Assembly (NCBI GenBank): GCA_949987565.1
Contig: OX465117.1
Span: forward strand, 6,572,621-6,636,620
Length of the DNA stretch: 64,000 nt
Direction of reading: 5' to 3'
DNA from: Luidia sarsii
Lineage: Eukaryota > Echinodermata > Asteroidea > Paxillosida > Luidiidae
The translations under genes were made by a program, and so were the position numbers. Each line of letters opens with the position of its first letter. The stretch's first letter is position 1. The notes under the pieces are model-generated. The model ran no database searches. It was not told where the DNA came from and saw only the letters and a program-made list of their open reading frames with translations. Below, one piece after another: positions 1-10,539 of the stretch.

Positions 1-1052
1 ATGTTTCTGACGCCGTCATGATATACAACCTCACATTGTCTACCATTCTAGATACACATGCCCCAGCTAAATCGAGAGCTATTAAATATCGGACGCCATG
101 GTATAACAGCGACATCTGTCGTGAGAAGTACAAGAGGAGACGACTGGAACGGAAATGGCGCTCATCAAGGTTGGAAATTGATCGCCAGCTGTATTGTGAG
201 CAGCGTCAGCATGTCATGAATCTCATCAGGAATTCTAAATGTTCCTACTACGATCAGAAGATCAACGTTTGTGGTAACGACTCAAGAAAAATGTTCCATG
301 TTGCCAATCAACTCCTCAATCGGAAGAATTCCTCACCTCTTCCAAATCACAGCTCTGCTACAACACAAGCCCAGACGTTCAGTCAGTTCTTTGCCACCAA
401 AATCGATTCTATTTGTGATCATCTGACCGTACCGGCTTCATCAGCACCTTCATCTTTCCTGTCACAAGCACGACCAACATCTGTCCTGGAATCATTCGAG
501 TCTACCACTCCCCAGGAAATAGAATCCCTAGTTCGCAACACTCCGTGTAAATCCTGTGAACTCGACCCAATTCCAACCAGCTTAGTCAAAGAATGCATCT
601 CTCCATTCTCAGCAGTTATATCAGACATTATTAATCTAAGTCTTGATCAGAGTGATGTCCCATTATCGCTCAAGTTAGCTTATGTGCATCCACTGCTGAT
701 AAAACAACGCTCGATCCTGAATGCCTTAAGAACTACCGCCCGATGCCCAACCTTCCATACCTGCCAAAGGTTCTGGAACGTATTGTGTTCTCCAGACTTT
801 CCGGGTACATTCAGACCAATAATTTGCAAGACAATAGGCAGTCGGCTTTTCGTTCTTCTCACAGTGTTGAAACACTGTTACTTAATATATCCAATGACAT
901 TTTGTGTAACATGAATGATCGTAAGATTACTGCTGTTGTGTTATTAGATATGTCGGCAGCATTTGACACAGTTAACCATACACTTCTTCTTGAAATTGTG
1001 TCTTCTCTTGGTATTTGTGGCCGTGCCCTGGCCTGGTTTAAGTCATACTGTA
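1..1052 (+). mobile_element. LINE (CR1/L2-like) fragment: N-terminal half of the reverse transcriptase
   Basis: The frame is open from the window edge (about position 3) and encodes the linker before the RT domain and the first RT blocks. Recognisable parts are a THAP..K..PWYNSDI block near the start, a NYRP block after position 735, AFRSSHSVETLLL near 850-885, and the catalytic-A block LLDMSAAFDTVNH at about 943-981. A one-base frameshift near 703-706 breaks the frame, so this copy is dead. The RT stops abruptly at FKSY (about 1037-1048), where a MITE begins. The next RT blocks resume at 10542, so the two pieces are one element split by insertion. The endonuclease would lie left of the window. 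The CR1/L2 assignment rests on motif style only; another LINE clade is possible. Confidence 0.88.
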
Positions 1053-1295
1053 TGTGACCCGGCACAGCATTATGGGGAATAACGCCAACTTTTGAGATTT
1101 TGATATTTTCTAATGATGTGAAAGAGTATATCATTAGCTTTCAAATGATATCAAAATTATTTCCGTGCGGTAAAGATTTATACAGTAACAGCGCGAGAAA
1201 GACGCCGAGGCGAAGCCGTGTAACGTAAAACACTTTTCGAGAAAAACAGCGTTGAAGTTTGCGGTGCGAACGTGGAGCTTAGTCAGTGAGAGTAG
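1053..1295 (+). mobile_element. MITE family 1 (TIR TGTGACCCGGCACAGCAT), copy 1, left part
   Basis: It starts with TGTGACCCGGCACAGCAT directly after a TA at 1051-1052, inside the LINE reverse transcriptase. Its interior (CTAATGATGTGAAAGAGTAT and onward) matches the copies at 15796-16048 and, reversed, at 57150-57592. The matching right end lies at about 10345-10539, so the element is itself split by about 9 kb of further insertions. The inner edge of this half is uncertain by some tens of bases. No coding capacity is seen, so it is non-autonomous. Confidence 0.8.
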
Positions 1296-1518
1296 CGCGC
1301 GTACGCGCTAAATAAAGTGTTACAGAAATCAACGGGAATTTTGTGGATCGTGTTTGGAGTTCGAATTCAGCATATCTCATAAGTATGAGTAGTAGATCAT
1401 TCCTTTATAGTTTCCTGCCTGAAGAGTACTGTTTTCTGTTAGATTGAACACGCTAAACTTTGGTTAAAAGATCAACACGTATCCCGTCCATGTAAACCGT
1501 TGAACACGCATGTTGTTT
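1296..1518. other. Unassigned spacer between MITE family 1 and the TGTACA tract
   Basis: No coding frame or recognisable element was found. It may be part of the nested insertion that split the MITE. Confidence 0.4.
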
Positions 1519-1893
1519 ATGTCCAGTACATGTATAGTGTACAGTACGTACAGTACATGTACAAGTGTACATGTACATGCATACATGTACTATATTTAAC
1601 ACGTACTGTACATGTACAGCACACGTTCGCACACTACATGTACACGTACAATGTACATGTATAGTTCATTAGTTGTACATGTACATGTACATGTACATGT
1701 ACATTGTACATGTACATGTACATTGTACATGTACATGTACATGTACAATTATTGTACATGTACAGTACATTGTACATGTACTAGACATGTGCATCGCAAC
1801 GTGTACAGTACTCTACATGTAGTACGTGTCCATCATGTACGTATGTAATGTATAATGTACATGTACATGTACTGTATTCTCAGTACATGTACC
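1519..1893. repeat. Palindromic (TGTACA)n low-complexity tract
   Basis: The stretch is dominated by TGTACA/ACATGT hexamers in imperfect tandem array, so it is self-complementary at every phase. Apparent open frames here simply read the repeat. It directly abuts the TIR of the palindromic element at 1896. Confidence 0.9.
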
Positions 1894-1895
1894 GG

Positions 1896-2513
1896 TATAG
1901 ACCCTTCTTACTGACGTCACGTTTCTACTAGAAACAGCGAGATCCGCCATCTTGGAGTACACACACGCTTTTGCTCGAACGTTTGTGTTCGTTTAACGTT
2001 ACGTTAGTCATCATGGCGAATTCGAATGCTGCACGGTCGGCTTATTACAGTTCTCTCGACATTCTCGGCTTTATTGCTGAAATATATCCGTACACAATTA
2101 AACCGCGACAACCATTTCGTCCATCTTTTTAGCGAAAGTGTTCGAGTTGCGTCACCTTCTCTTGTCAGTACAGCGGGTAAACGATAAAAAAAATATTTCT
2201 GATCACGATCCCCCTACTTCCAGAGCCAAGGACAGCGCAGAAGTTAATCATCTTTCAACAAAACAAACACCTCCAATCCATGATACAACCACGGAGGAAT
2301 AAAAACAGATTCCTCCATGGCACAACTAGTTATACTATAGTAAAAAGCAGTAGTAGTAGAAGTACAACTACGACGAGTTCAAAACTTGCCGCCGTGCATG
2401 TGGAGTTGTTTGTATGCACAGATGACTTAGTAACGGCGGTGACGACGTGCTCATGTGTGTAATCCAAGATGGCCGATAAACCAAACCGTGACGTCATCGA
2501 AGACGGGTCTATA
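1896..2513 (+). mobile_element. MITE family 2 (TIR TATAGACCC), copy in left arm
   Basis: It is bounded by TATAGACCCTTCTTACTGAC at 1896 and GACGTCATCGAAGACGGGTCTATA-type sequence ending at 2513. Close to each end lies a CCAAGATGGC motif or its reverse (1944-1955, 2464-2474). The inverted counterpart is 7522-8144. It has no coding capacity. Confidence 0.7.
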
Positions 2514-2660
2514 CGGAGACGCGAACATGGATTACGAGAAGAGTCCCAGCATCACACCGACCCATCGAGATGCGCCACATGCGACGTTGGTGTTTGCGGG
2601 AGTTTTTTAAACAACTTATACAGCACAGTCGTGCTGAGAAAAAAATAAGTGAAAAATACC

Positions 2661-2730
2661 CCCGGGATCGAACCACGAACCTACACGTTGACAGTCGAGC
2701 GTCTTTCACACAAGGACAATTGTGTTACGC
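2661..2730 (-). repeat. tRNA-Gly-like SINE relic
   Basis: Read on the minus strand, this has a B-box-like GGTTCGATCCC preceded by an anticodon-arm-like segment resembling CTCGCCTGCCA of glycine tRNA. The D-arm part is degenerate. Four copies occur in the palindrome (two per arm), so they moved with the larger element. It is not a functional tRNA: the acceptor stem does not pair. Confidence 0.45.
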
Positions 2731-3394
2731 AACAGTTTCGGATATCTTACACGTTAAAAAAAAGTGAAAAAGGGTATTTACAAAAAACGAAAACAAGAGC
2801 TGTTTTTGAAAACCGAAACAACTAAGAAAAAAAATTGAATAGGAAAACAAAACAGAACGAAGACAACAGCCGTTTCGGAGGCCCGAAATAGATGGACAAA
2901 AAAGGGGAGAAAAAACAAAATGTATAGAAAAAAACGAAAACAAAAGCTGTTTCGGAAGACCAAACAGCTAAAAATGAATAGAAAAAAACAAACACGAAAC
3001 ACTTAAATCAAAGTTTGCGTGAAAAAAAGTTATGCGGTGTCAGACCAAGCTTTCAGATCCCCGGGACCTCCAGGGTCGTCCCGTGTGCACGGATCTATTA
3101 GAGCTCTTAAGGCCTCGGTACCGGTCCACCGCACGTCCTTCCCTGCCCTCATCCATATAGGCCCGTAGACCCTGCGCCATGTGAGGGAGGAAACACAGCG
3201 GCCCCTAAACCTTGGCCGCCGAGTCGACCAAACGCATGTGTCCCTGTACGAAGACGCGAACCTGGATTACGAGGACAGTACCAGCATCACAGTGACCCAT
3301 CTAGATGCGCCACATGCGACGTTGGTGTTTGCGGGAGTTTTTTAAACACCTTATACCGCAATATCGTGCTGAGAAAAAAATAAGTGAAAAATAC

Positions 3395-3461
3395 CCCCGG
3401 GATCGAACCACGAACCTGCACGTTGGCAGGCGAGCGTCTTTCACACAAGGCCAATTGTGTC
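3395..3461 (-). repeat. tRNA-Gly-like SINE relic, best-preserved copy
   Basis: On the minus strand it carries GCTCGCCTGCCAACGTGCAG followed by GTGGTTCGATCCCGG, close to the anticodon and T arms of glycine tRNA. The acceptor stem is missing. Its flanks (a GAGTTTTTTAAACACC block and an AAGTGAAAAATACCCC block) are shared with the copy at 2661-2730, so this is a direct repeat of about 240 bp within the arm. Confidence 0.5.
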
Positions 3462-4458
3462 ACGCAACAGTTACAGACATCTTATACATGTTAGCGAACC
3501 CGATTAAAATTACGGGGCATGGCCGTTGGCGGCGGGCTTTTGGATTTCGTAGCGAGAAAAGGGTGCAGCACACTAAAATACTTCCGTAAGCCATAATTAT
3601 TATGCATGGCGCAGTACAATGGCATGCATGTACAAAATTTTTCAAGTGAAAATGTTAGTGAGGTTTGACGTGAAAATAATGTCATGTCAGTTAAATTCTA
3701 CCTTTAATATTGTCGATTCTAAACTGAAGCAAAGTTTCAACCTGAAGCAACATGTACAATGCGATAACTCTTCCCAGTTAAAATAATGCAGCTTTAATGT
3801 CAAGAGACGCATTACACTGACACATTATTATTGAAGACCACCCGAAGCTGATGATCATTGATCAAACGGTACAAATTCGGATATCATATAGATTGAGGGA
3901 AGCAGCAAATTGAATTGTTGACAAAAATCGTGTTCTAAACCGCAAGGGGAAAACCACAACTTTACACTCATGTTACGTGGCAGCTGATAAAGTGACAGTA
4001 ACGAGTTCTTTCCAAGCAGGTACCTTTAAATTCATGTCACGTGAATTGTGCTCAAAGTAACCATTTTCTATGAAATATAATGACCTCATAATTATTTGGA
4101 CTCTTGGCTATTATTTCCAACATAATGAAGATGAAAAAATTAATACGATTTCTATTCCCTTCTCCTTTCTTAACCAAAGTTCAGAACTCTCAGTTATTCA
4201 TAAGCGCAATACAGTTGTCAAAAAAGTGTATACCTATGGTTTCTGCTGATCGACGTCATTATTTCCAATTACTGCCAGGACCGTCTGTGTACGGTCTTCT
4301 AAGAATCAGGACCCAATTTCATAGAGCCGCTTATAGCGTGAAAATCTGCTAAGCAGGAAAAGTCTTCCTTGTGTAAGCAGGATTACAAACCGCACCGCGA
4401 TGTAATGTTAATTGCTTTTGTATTGTATTTGACGTGACGTCAGTAAGAAGGGTCTATA

Positions 4459-5606
4459 GCGCTTGTTTTGTAGTAGATATTTGTGATACTATAGGCCTAA
4501 GCATAAGACCGAGCCTAAGCCTTTCATTAAGGACATTGCAGTCATTTAGCGGACAGTTTGCAGGTATAGATGATTTGTTTGTCTTAAATCAATTTGTTGG
4601 AAGTGCACATTGCAAATGGAATTTCACATTAATTGTTACATTGCCCCTTGACCAACGCCATAAGACATGAACACTAATACAATAATATTTTTTAAGATTG
4701 ACAAGCTCAGTGCCTGAGTACTGCAGCAGTTGGCAGCGTTCAGGCAACCGTCGAGCTAAAGGATCACCGATAGACGGCACCCTATACACGCAAAATGACC
4801 CATAACAATAATGGTACGTGCCAGATCCCCGAAGTAAGTGACTTTGGATGCGAACAATTCAGTTCCATACTAAAAAGTCTCTGGGTTCTTGTGGCTGTAC
4901 CGAAATTTTAGCTTAGACCATAATATCCAAGACAAAACTAACTGGTAATGCAAAGAAAACTGTGAATGGACCAAAAACTGTGTCATCACTCTCACTATCT
5001 GAGCTATCCATCATGCCCATGAGATCATAAAGGGGTACATTCAAACTCCATTATTAGCAAAAGTTTACGATCATTTAGTTTAAATTTTCCACTCTAACTG
5101 ATTAGGGCAAATGTGTATCAAAAATTGCCATCACATGAATATTAATGAGGCACTGAACTACCACTGAAGTTGGCACTGATTGACTATCATAAATATTGTT
5201 TCAAATTGAATCGAAAAAGAAATTTGAAAAGATGAGGTCATCTGGTGTCGAGCTAAGTCACGTTAACTCATTGTATGTTAAAAACAATTACCTATGAGTC
5301 ACTGACGTACGATTTTCATAAAGAGAGAAAGTTCATGACAAAATAATGATGATGTCTTCAGGTATCAAGCTACGTCAATTCAAAGAGGCATGGTTTCCGT
5401 CATTGGTTTTGTACACGTTTTCCATTTTGGTATTTCCGCAGTTTCTGACATCTTTTTGGCAGTTCATTACATCTGGGGCCAATTTCATAGAACCGCTTAA
5501 GTGCCAAAATCTGCTGAAGCACATGAAGTCAGGGTTCGTAGGATTACCTTGCCAACCCAAACTTTAACTTTCGTTTCCTTCTAAGTAAAGAAGAGTGGAA
5601 TAAAAC
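4459..5606. other. Loop of the palindrome, no gene
   Basis: Its first 200 bp are repeated at 8145-8340 and its last 100 bp at 8341-8440. The middle (about 4668-5508) is absent from that second copy. Short motifs of the kind TGACGTCATCTGGTGTCGAG also occur in the dispersed repeats at 21960-22400. No coding frame is supported. Confidence 0.6.
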
Positions 5607-6587
5607 GCAATTGACATCACATCGCGGTGCGGTTTGTAATCCTGCTTACACAAGGAAGATTTTTCCTGCTTAGCAGATTTTCACGCTTAAGCGGCTCTAT
5701 GAAATTGGGTCCTGATTCTTAGAAGACCGCACACAGACGGTCCTGGCAGTAATTGGAAATAATGACGTCGATCAGCAGGTGTCAAGTTACGTTGCTTTAA
5801 AGAAGCCATAGATATACACTTTTTTGACAACTGTATTGCGCTTATGAATAACTGAGAGTTCTGAACTTTGGTTAAGAAAGGAGAAGGGAATAGAAATCGT
5901 ATTAATTTTTTCATCTTCATTATGTTGGAAATAATAACAAAGAGTCCAAATAATTATGAGGTCATTATATTTCATAAAAAATTGTTACTTTGAGCACAAT
6001 TCACGTGACATGAATTTAAAGGTACCTGCTTGGAAAGAACTCGTTACTGTCACTTTATCAGCTGCCACGTAACATGGGCGTAAAGCTGTGGTTTTCCCCT
6101 TGCGGTTTATAACACGATTTTTGTCAACCATTCAATTTGCTGCTTCCCTCAATCTATATGATATCCGAATTTGTACCGTTTGATCAATGATCAACAGCTT
6201 CGGGTGGTCTTCAATAATAATGTGTCAGTGTAATGCGTCACTTGACATTAAAGCTGCATTATTTTAACTGGGAAGAGTTATCGTATTGTACATGTTGCTT
6301 CAGGTTGAAACTTTGCTTGAGTTTAGAATCGACAATATTAAAGGTAAAATTTAACTGACATGACATGATGTTCACGTCAAACCTCACTAACATTTTCACT
6401 TGAACAATTTTGTACATGCATGACATTGTACTGCGCCATGCATAATAATTATGGCTTACGGAAATATTTTAGTGTGCTGCACCCTTTACTCGCGACGAAA
6501 TCCAAAAGCCCGCCGCCAACGGACATGCCCCATAATTTTAATCGGGTTCGCTAACATGTATAAGATGTCCGTAACTGTTGCGTAACA

Positions 6588-6652
6588 CAAGTGGCCTTGT
6601 GTGAAAGACGCTCGCCTGCCAACGTGTAGGTTCGTGGTTCGATCCCAGGGGT
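6588..6652 (+). repeat. tRNA-Gly-like SINE relic (right arm)
   Basis: Reversed counterpart of 3395-3461, with GCTCGCCTGCCAACG and GGTTCGATCCC on the plus strand. Confidence 0.5.
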
Positions 6653-7318
6653 ATTTTTCACTTATTTTTTTTTCAGCACGATAGTGCGGTATAAGGTGTT
6701 TAAAAAACTCCTGCAAACACCAACGTCGCATGTGGCGCATCTAGATGGGTCGCTGTTAAGCTGGGACTGTCCTCGTAATCCAGGTTCGCGTCTTCGTAAA
6801 GGAACACATGCGTTTGGTCGACTCGGCGGCCAAGGTCTAGGGGCCGCTGTGTTTCCTCCCTCACATGGCGCGTGGGTCTACCGGCCTATATGGATGGGGA
6901 CAGGGAAGGACGTGCGATGGACCGGTACCGAGGCCCTAAGAGCTCTTATAGATCCGTGCACACGGGACGACCCTGGAGGTCCCGGGGATCTGAAAGCTTG
7001 GTCTGACACCGCATAACTTTTTTTCTCGCAAACTTTGATTTTTAAGTGTTTCGTGCTTGTTTTTTCTATTCATTTTTAGCTGTTTGGTCTTCCGAAACAG
7101 CTTTTGTTTTCGTTCTTTTCTATACATTTTTTTCTCCCCTTTTTTGGCCATTTGTTTCGGTCTTCCGAAACGGCTCTTGTCTTCGTTCTGTTTTGTTTTC
7201 CTATTAATTTTTTTTCTTAGTTGTTTCGGTCTTTCAAAAACAGCTCTTGTTTTCGTTTTTTGTAAATACCCTTTTTCCCTTTTTTTTTAACGTGTAAGAT
7301 ATCCGAAACTGTTGCTTA

Positions 7319-7386
7319 ACACAATTGTCCTTGTGTGAAAGACGCTCGACTGCCAACGTGTAGGTTCGTGCTTCGATCCCGGGGGT
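7319..7386 (+). repeat. tRNA-Gly-like SINE relic (right arm, second)
   Basis: Reversed counterpart of 2661-2730. The B-box is changed to GCTTCGATCCC. Confidence 0.4.
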
Positions 7387-7521
7387 ATTTTTCACTTATT
7401 TTTTTCTCAGCACGACTGTGGTGGTTAAAAAACTCCCGCAAACACCAACGTCGCATGTGGCCCATCTCGATGGGTTGTTGTGATGCTGGGACTCTCCTCG
7501 TAATCCAGGTTCGCGTCTCCG

Positions 7522-8144
7522 TATAGACCCGTCTTCGATGGCGTCACGGTTTTGTTTATCGGCCATCTTGGATATCACACATAAGCACGTCGTCACCGCC
7601 GTTACTAAGTCAGCTGTTCATACAAACAACTCCACATGCACGGCGGCAAGTTTTGAACTCGTCGTAGTTGTAATACTACTACTAGTACTACTGCGTTTTA
7701 CTATAGTATTACTACAGTTGTGCCATGGAGGAATCTCTTTTTATTCCTCCGTGGTTGTATCGTGGAATAGAGGAAGTTGTTTTGTTGAAAGATGATTAAC
7801 TTTTGCGCTGTCCTTGGCTGTGGAAGCACGGGGGTCGTGATGAGAATTTTTTTATCGTTTACCCGCTGTACTGACAAGAGAAGGTGACGCAACTCGTACA
7901 CTTTCGCTAAAAAGATGGACGAAATGGTTGTCGCGGGTTAATGTGTACGGATCTATTCCAGCAATAAAGCCGACAATGTCGAGAGAACTGTAATAAGCCG
8001 ACCGTGCAGCATTCGAATTCGCAATGATGACTAACGTAACGTTAAACGAACACAAACGTGCGAGCGAAAGCGTATGTGTGTACTCCAAGATGGCGGATCT
8101 CGTTGTTTCTAGTAGCTACGTGACGTCAGTAAGAAGGGTCTATA
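7522..8144 (-). mobile_element. MITE family 2 (TIR TATAGACCC), copy in right arm
   Basis: This is the reverse complement of 1896-2513 with scattered differences. The ends are TATAGACCCGTCTTCGATGG at 7522 and GGGTCTATA ending at 8144. The flank right of 8144 repeats the flank right of 4458, so that end was duplicated together with its neighbouring sequence. Confidence 0.7.
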
Positions 8145-9408
8145 GCGCTTGTTTTGTAGTAGATATCTGTGATACTATAGGCCTAAGCCTAAGCCCGAGC
8201 CTAAGCCTTTAATTAAGGACATTGCAGTCATTTAGCGGACAGTTTGCAGGTATTTGTTTGTCTTAAATCAATTTGTTTTGGAAGTGCACATCGCAAATGG
8301 AATTTCACATTAATTGTTACATTGCCCCTTGATCAACGCCATCTGCTGAAGCACATAAAGTCAGGGTTCGTAGGATCACCTTGCCAACCCAAACTTTGAC
8401 TTTCGTTTCCTTCTAAGTAAAGAAGAGTGGAATACAAGTCAAAAGCAATTGACATCACATCGCGGAGCGGTTTGTAATCCTGCTTACACAAGGAAGACTT
8501 TTCCTGCTTAGCAGATTTTCACGCTATAAGCGGCTCTATGAAATTGGGTTCTGATTCTTAGAAGACCGTACACAGACGGTCCTGGCAGTAATTGGAAATA
8601 ATGGCGTCGATCAGCAGGTGTCAACTTACGTTGCTTCAAAGAAGCCATAGGTATTCACTTTTTTGACAACTGTATTGCGCTTATGAATAACTGAGAGTTC
8701 TGAACTTTGGTTAAGAAAGGAGAAGGGAATAGAAATCGTATTAATTTTTTCATCTTCATTATGTTGGAAATAATAACCAAGAGTCCAAATAATTATGAGG
8801 TCATTATATTTCATAAAAAAATGTTTACTTTGAGCACAATTCACGTGACATGAATTTAAAGGTACCTGCTTGGAAAGAACTCGTTACTGTCACTTTATCA
8901 GCTGCCACGTAACATGGGTGTAAAGTTGTGGTTTTCCCCTTGCGGTTTAGAACACGAGTTTTGTCAACCATTCAATTTGCTGCTTTCCGCAATCTATATG
9001 ATATCCGAATTTGCACCGTTTGGTCGATGATCATCAGCTTCGGGTGGTCTTCAATAATAATGTGTCAGTGTAATGCGTCACTTGACATTAAAGCTGCATT
9101 ATTTTAACTGGGAAGAGTTATCGTATTGTACATGTTGCTTCAGGTTGAAACTTTGCTTGAGTTTAGAATCGACAATATTAAAGGTAAGATTTAACTGACA
9201 TAACATGATTTTCACGTCAAACCTCACTAACATTTTCACTTGAACATTGGTGTACATGCATGCCATTGTACTGCGCCATGCATAATAATTATGGCTTACG
9301 GAAGTATTTTAGTGTGCTGCACCCTTTACCCGCTACGAAATCCAATAGCCCGCCGCCAACGGCCATGCCCCTTAATTTTAATCGGGTTCGCTAACATGTA
9401 TAAGATGT
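8145..9408. repeat. Third partial copy of the palindrome's loop and arm module
   Basis: 8145-8340 repeats 4459-4667, 8341-8440 repeats 5509-5607, and 8441-9408 repeats 5616-6571 in direct orientation (and 3490-4412 inverted), with scattered substitutions. The copy lacks the middle of the loop. It ends at TATAAGATGTC, where the Penelope-like 3' end begins. Confidence 0.75.
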
Positions 9409-9417
9409 CTAAAATTT

Positions 9418-10200
9418 AGTGGGCCTGACGTTTCGATCCTAGCAGGACCTTTCTCAAAAGCAGAGTGACAAGGACAAAACAGATACATGTACACGAAGGC
9501 AGGGGGGAGAGAGTGAATAGGACACGGATGAGAAACAAAGGACAAAGAGTGAAGCTGGTAGGGAGAGATCAAAGGGAAGGGCAAGGGGTAGGGTAGGGAT
9601 TGGTGAGAGGAGGGGGAAAGATCAAAGAGAAGGGCAAGGAGTGGGGTAGGGATTAGTGACAATAGGGGAAAGATCAAAGAGAGAAGTGTGAAAGACTGAA
9701 CACAAAAGAAGGATTATCATAAAGCTGCATGGTGTTAGTCATTACCCTCCTGGATGTTGAGACCATATGGTTGAATAGTCCGAAGACGCTTCATCCACAT
9801 TTTCTCACGGCTAAGACGGACAGCATTACTACGGTGACCAAGTGATTCTATGCCCAGTACACTCATATCTGATATCGAATGATCAGGGAGATTGAAGTGA
9901 TACCCAACAGGGGTGTCCATTTTACCGGTTTTGATAGTAGACCTATGGCCATAGATTCATTTTTTGAGGGTGTTTTTTGTCTCGCCAACATACTGAATAT
10001 TACAAACTCTACAAGAGATGAGGTATATGATATTTGAGGTAGAGCACGTGATAGAGCCATAGGTCGTGTGGGTAGTTCCATAAGAATGTCCATTGAAGCA
10101 GGGCCTTTGTTTATGTGTTTTTAACGGCTGTATTCATCGTATACGAGGTCAGGGCGGTGTGACCTTTGTTGCAAACAGTACAAGGGGACTTCGCACGTTA
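9418..10200 (-). mobile_element. Penelope-like element fragment: GIY-YIG endonuclease C-terminus and 3' UTR
   Basis: Minus-strand translation from about 10060 to 9733 gives the GIY-YIG type block IIYLISCRVCNIQYVGET, then GHRSTIK, a VGYHFN-type block and REKMWMKRLRTIQPYGLN before a stop near 9733. This is the known C-terminal endonuclease of Penelope-like elements. One in-frame stop follows the block TKNTLKK, and upstream frames are broken, so the copy is inactive. The 3' UTR (9418-9730) is pyrimidine-rich on the coding strand and ends in the conserved tail whose reverse is AGTGGGCCTGACGTTTCGAT. That tail recurs at 17342, 20735, 24996 and in the duplicated unit. The RT domain is absent. Confidence 0.82.
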
Positions 10201-10344
10201 TTTAGTACCTGACACAAGACAGCAGCACCAGTCTAACTCCTCGAAAGCGGCCATTCAAATCAGAGAGTTTTCGACGCGACTCGGCTTCCAAACGGCAGGA
10301 ACTTTCCAGTTTCTTAAAAAACAGTACACAAACACTCCCCCGAA

Positions 10345-10539
10345 GTCCTAATTTTTTCAACATTTCGAGACAGATTTTGTAAAAATTCTTTGGACATAAT
10401 ATCCTCTAATACATTAACTTTCCGAAAATACAAAAAAAAAGATTTTTTAATCGAATTGTGAAAATACTTTCACTTCAGGCGTTGTTTACTCGAAAAGTGT
10501 TTTGGTGGGATATTCCTCATGCTGTTATTCCAGGTCACA
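10345..10539 (+). mobile_element. MITE family 1, copy 1, right part
   Basis: This matches the right half of the family (CCTCTAATACATTAACTTTC, CAGGCGTTGTTTACTCGAAA) and ends in a mutated TIR, GCTGTTATTCCAGGTCACA, directly before TA at 10540-10541 and the resumed LINE reading frame. Together with 1053-1295 it makes one element of about 440 bp, the same length as the intact copy at 57150-57592. Confidence 0.78.

Larger units (their letters stand above)
1896..8144. mobile_element. Palindromic transposon complex with 2.5-kb inverted arms
   Basis: The left arm 1896-4415 and right arm 5607-8144 are reverse complements with point differences and small indels, separated by a 1.19-kb loop. Both outer ends read TATAGACCCTTCTTACTGAC inward. 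A further identical end, in the orientation of the right terminus, lies at 4434-4458 inside the complex, so 1896-4458 alone is also bounded by perfect 25-bp terminal inverted repeats. Each arm contains a smaller 0.62-kb MITE at its outer side, two tRNA-Gly-like segments, an A-rich or T-rich tract and an end module shared with 8441-9408. No transposase frame is seen, so mobility would have to be supplied in trans. The transposon superfamily is not recognised. Confidence 0.8.
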
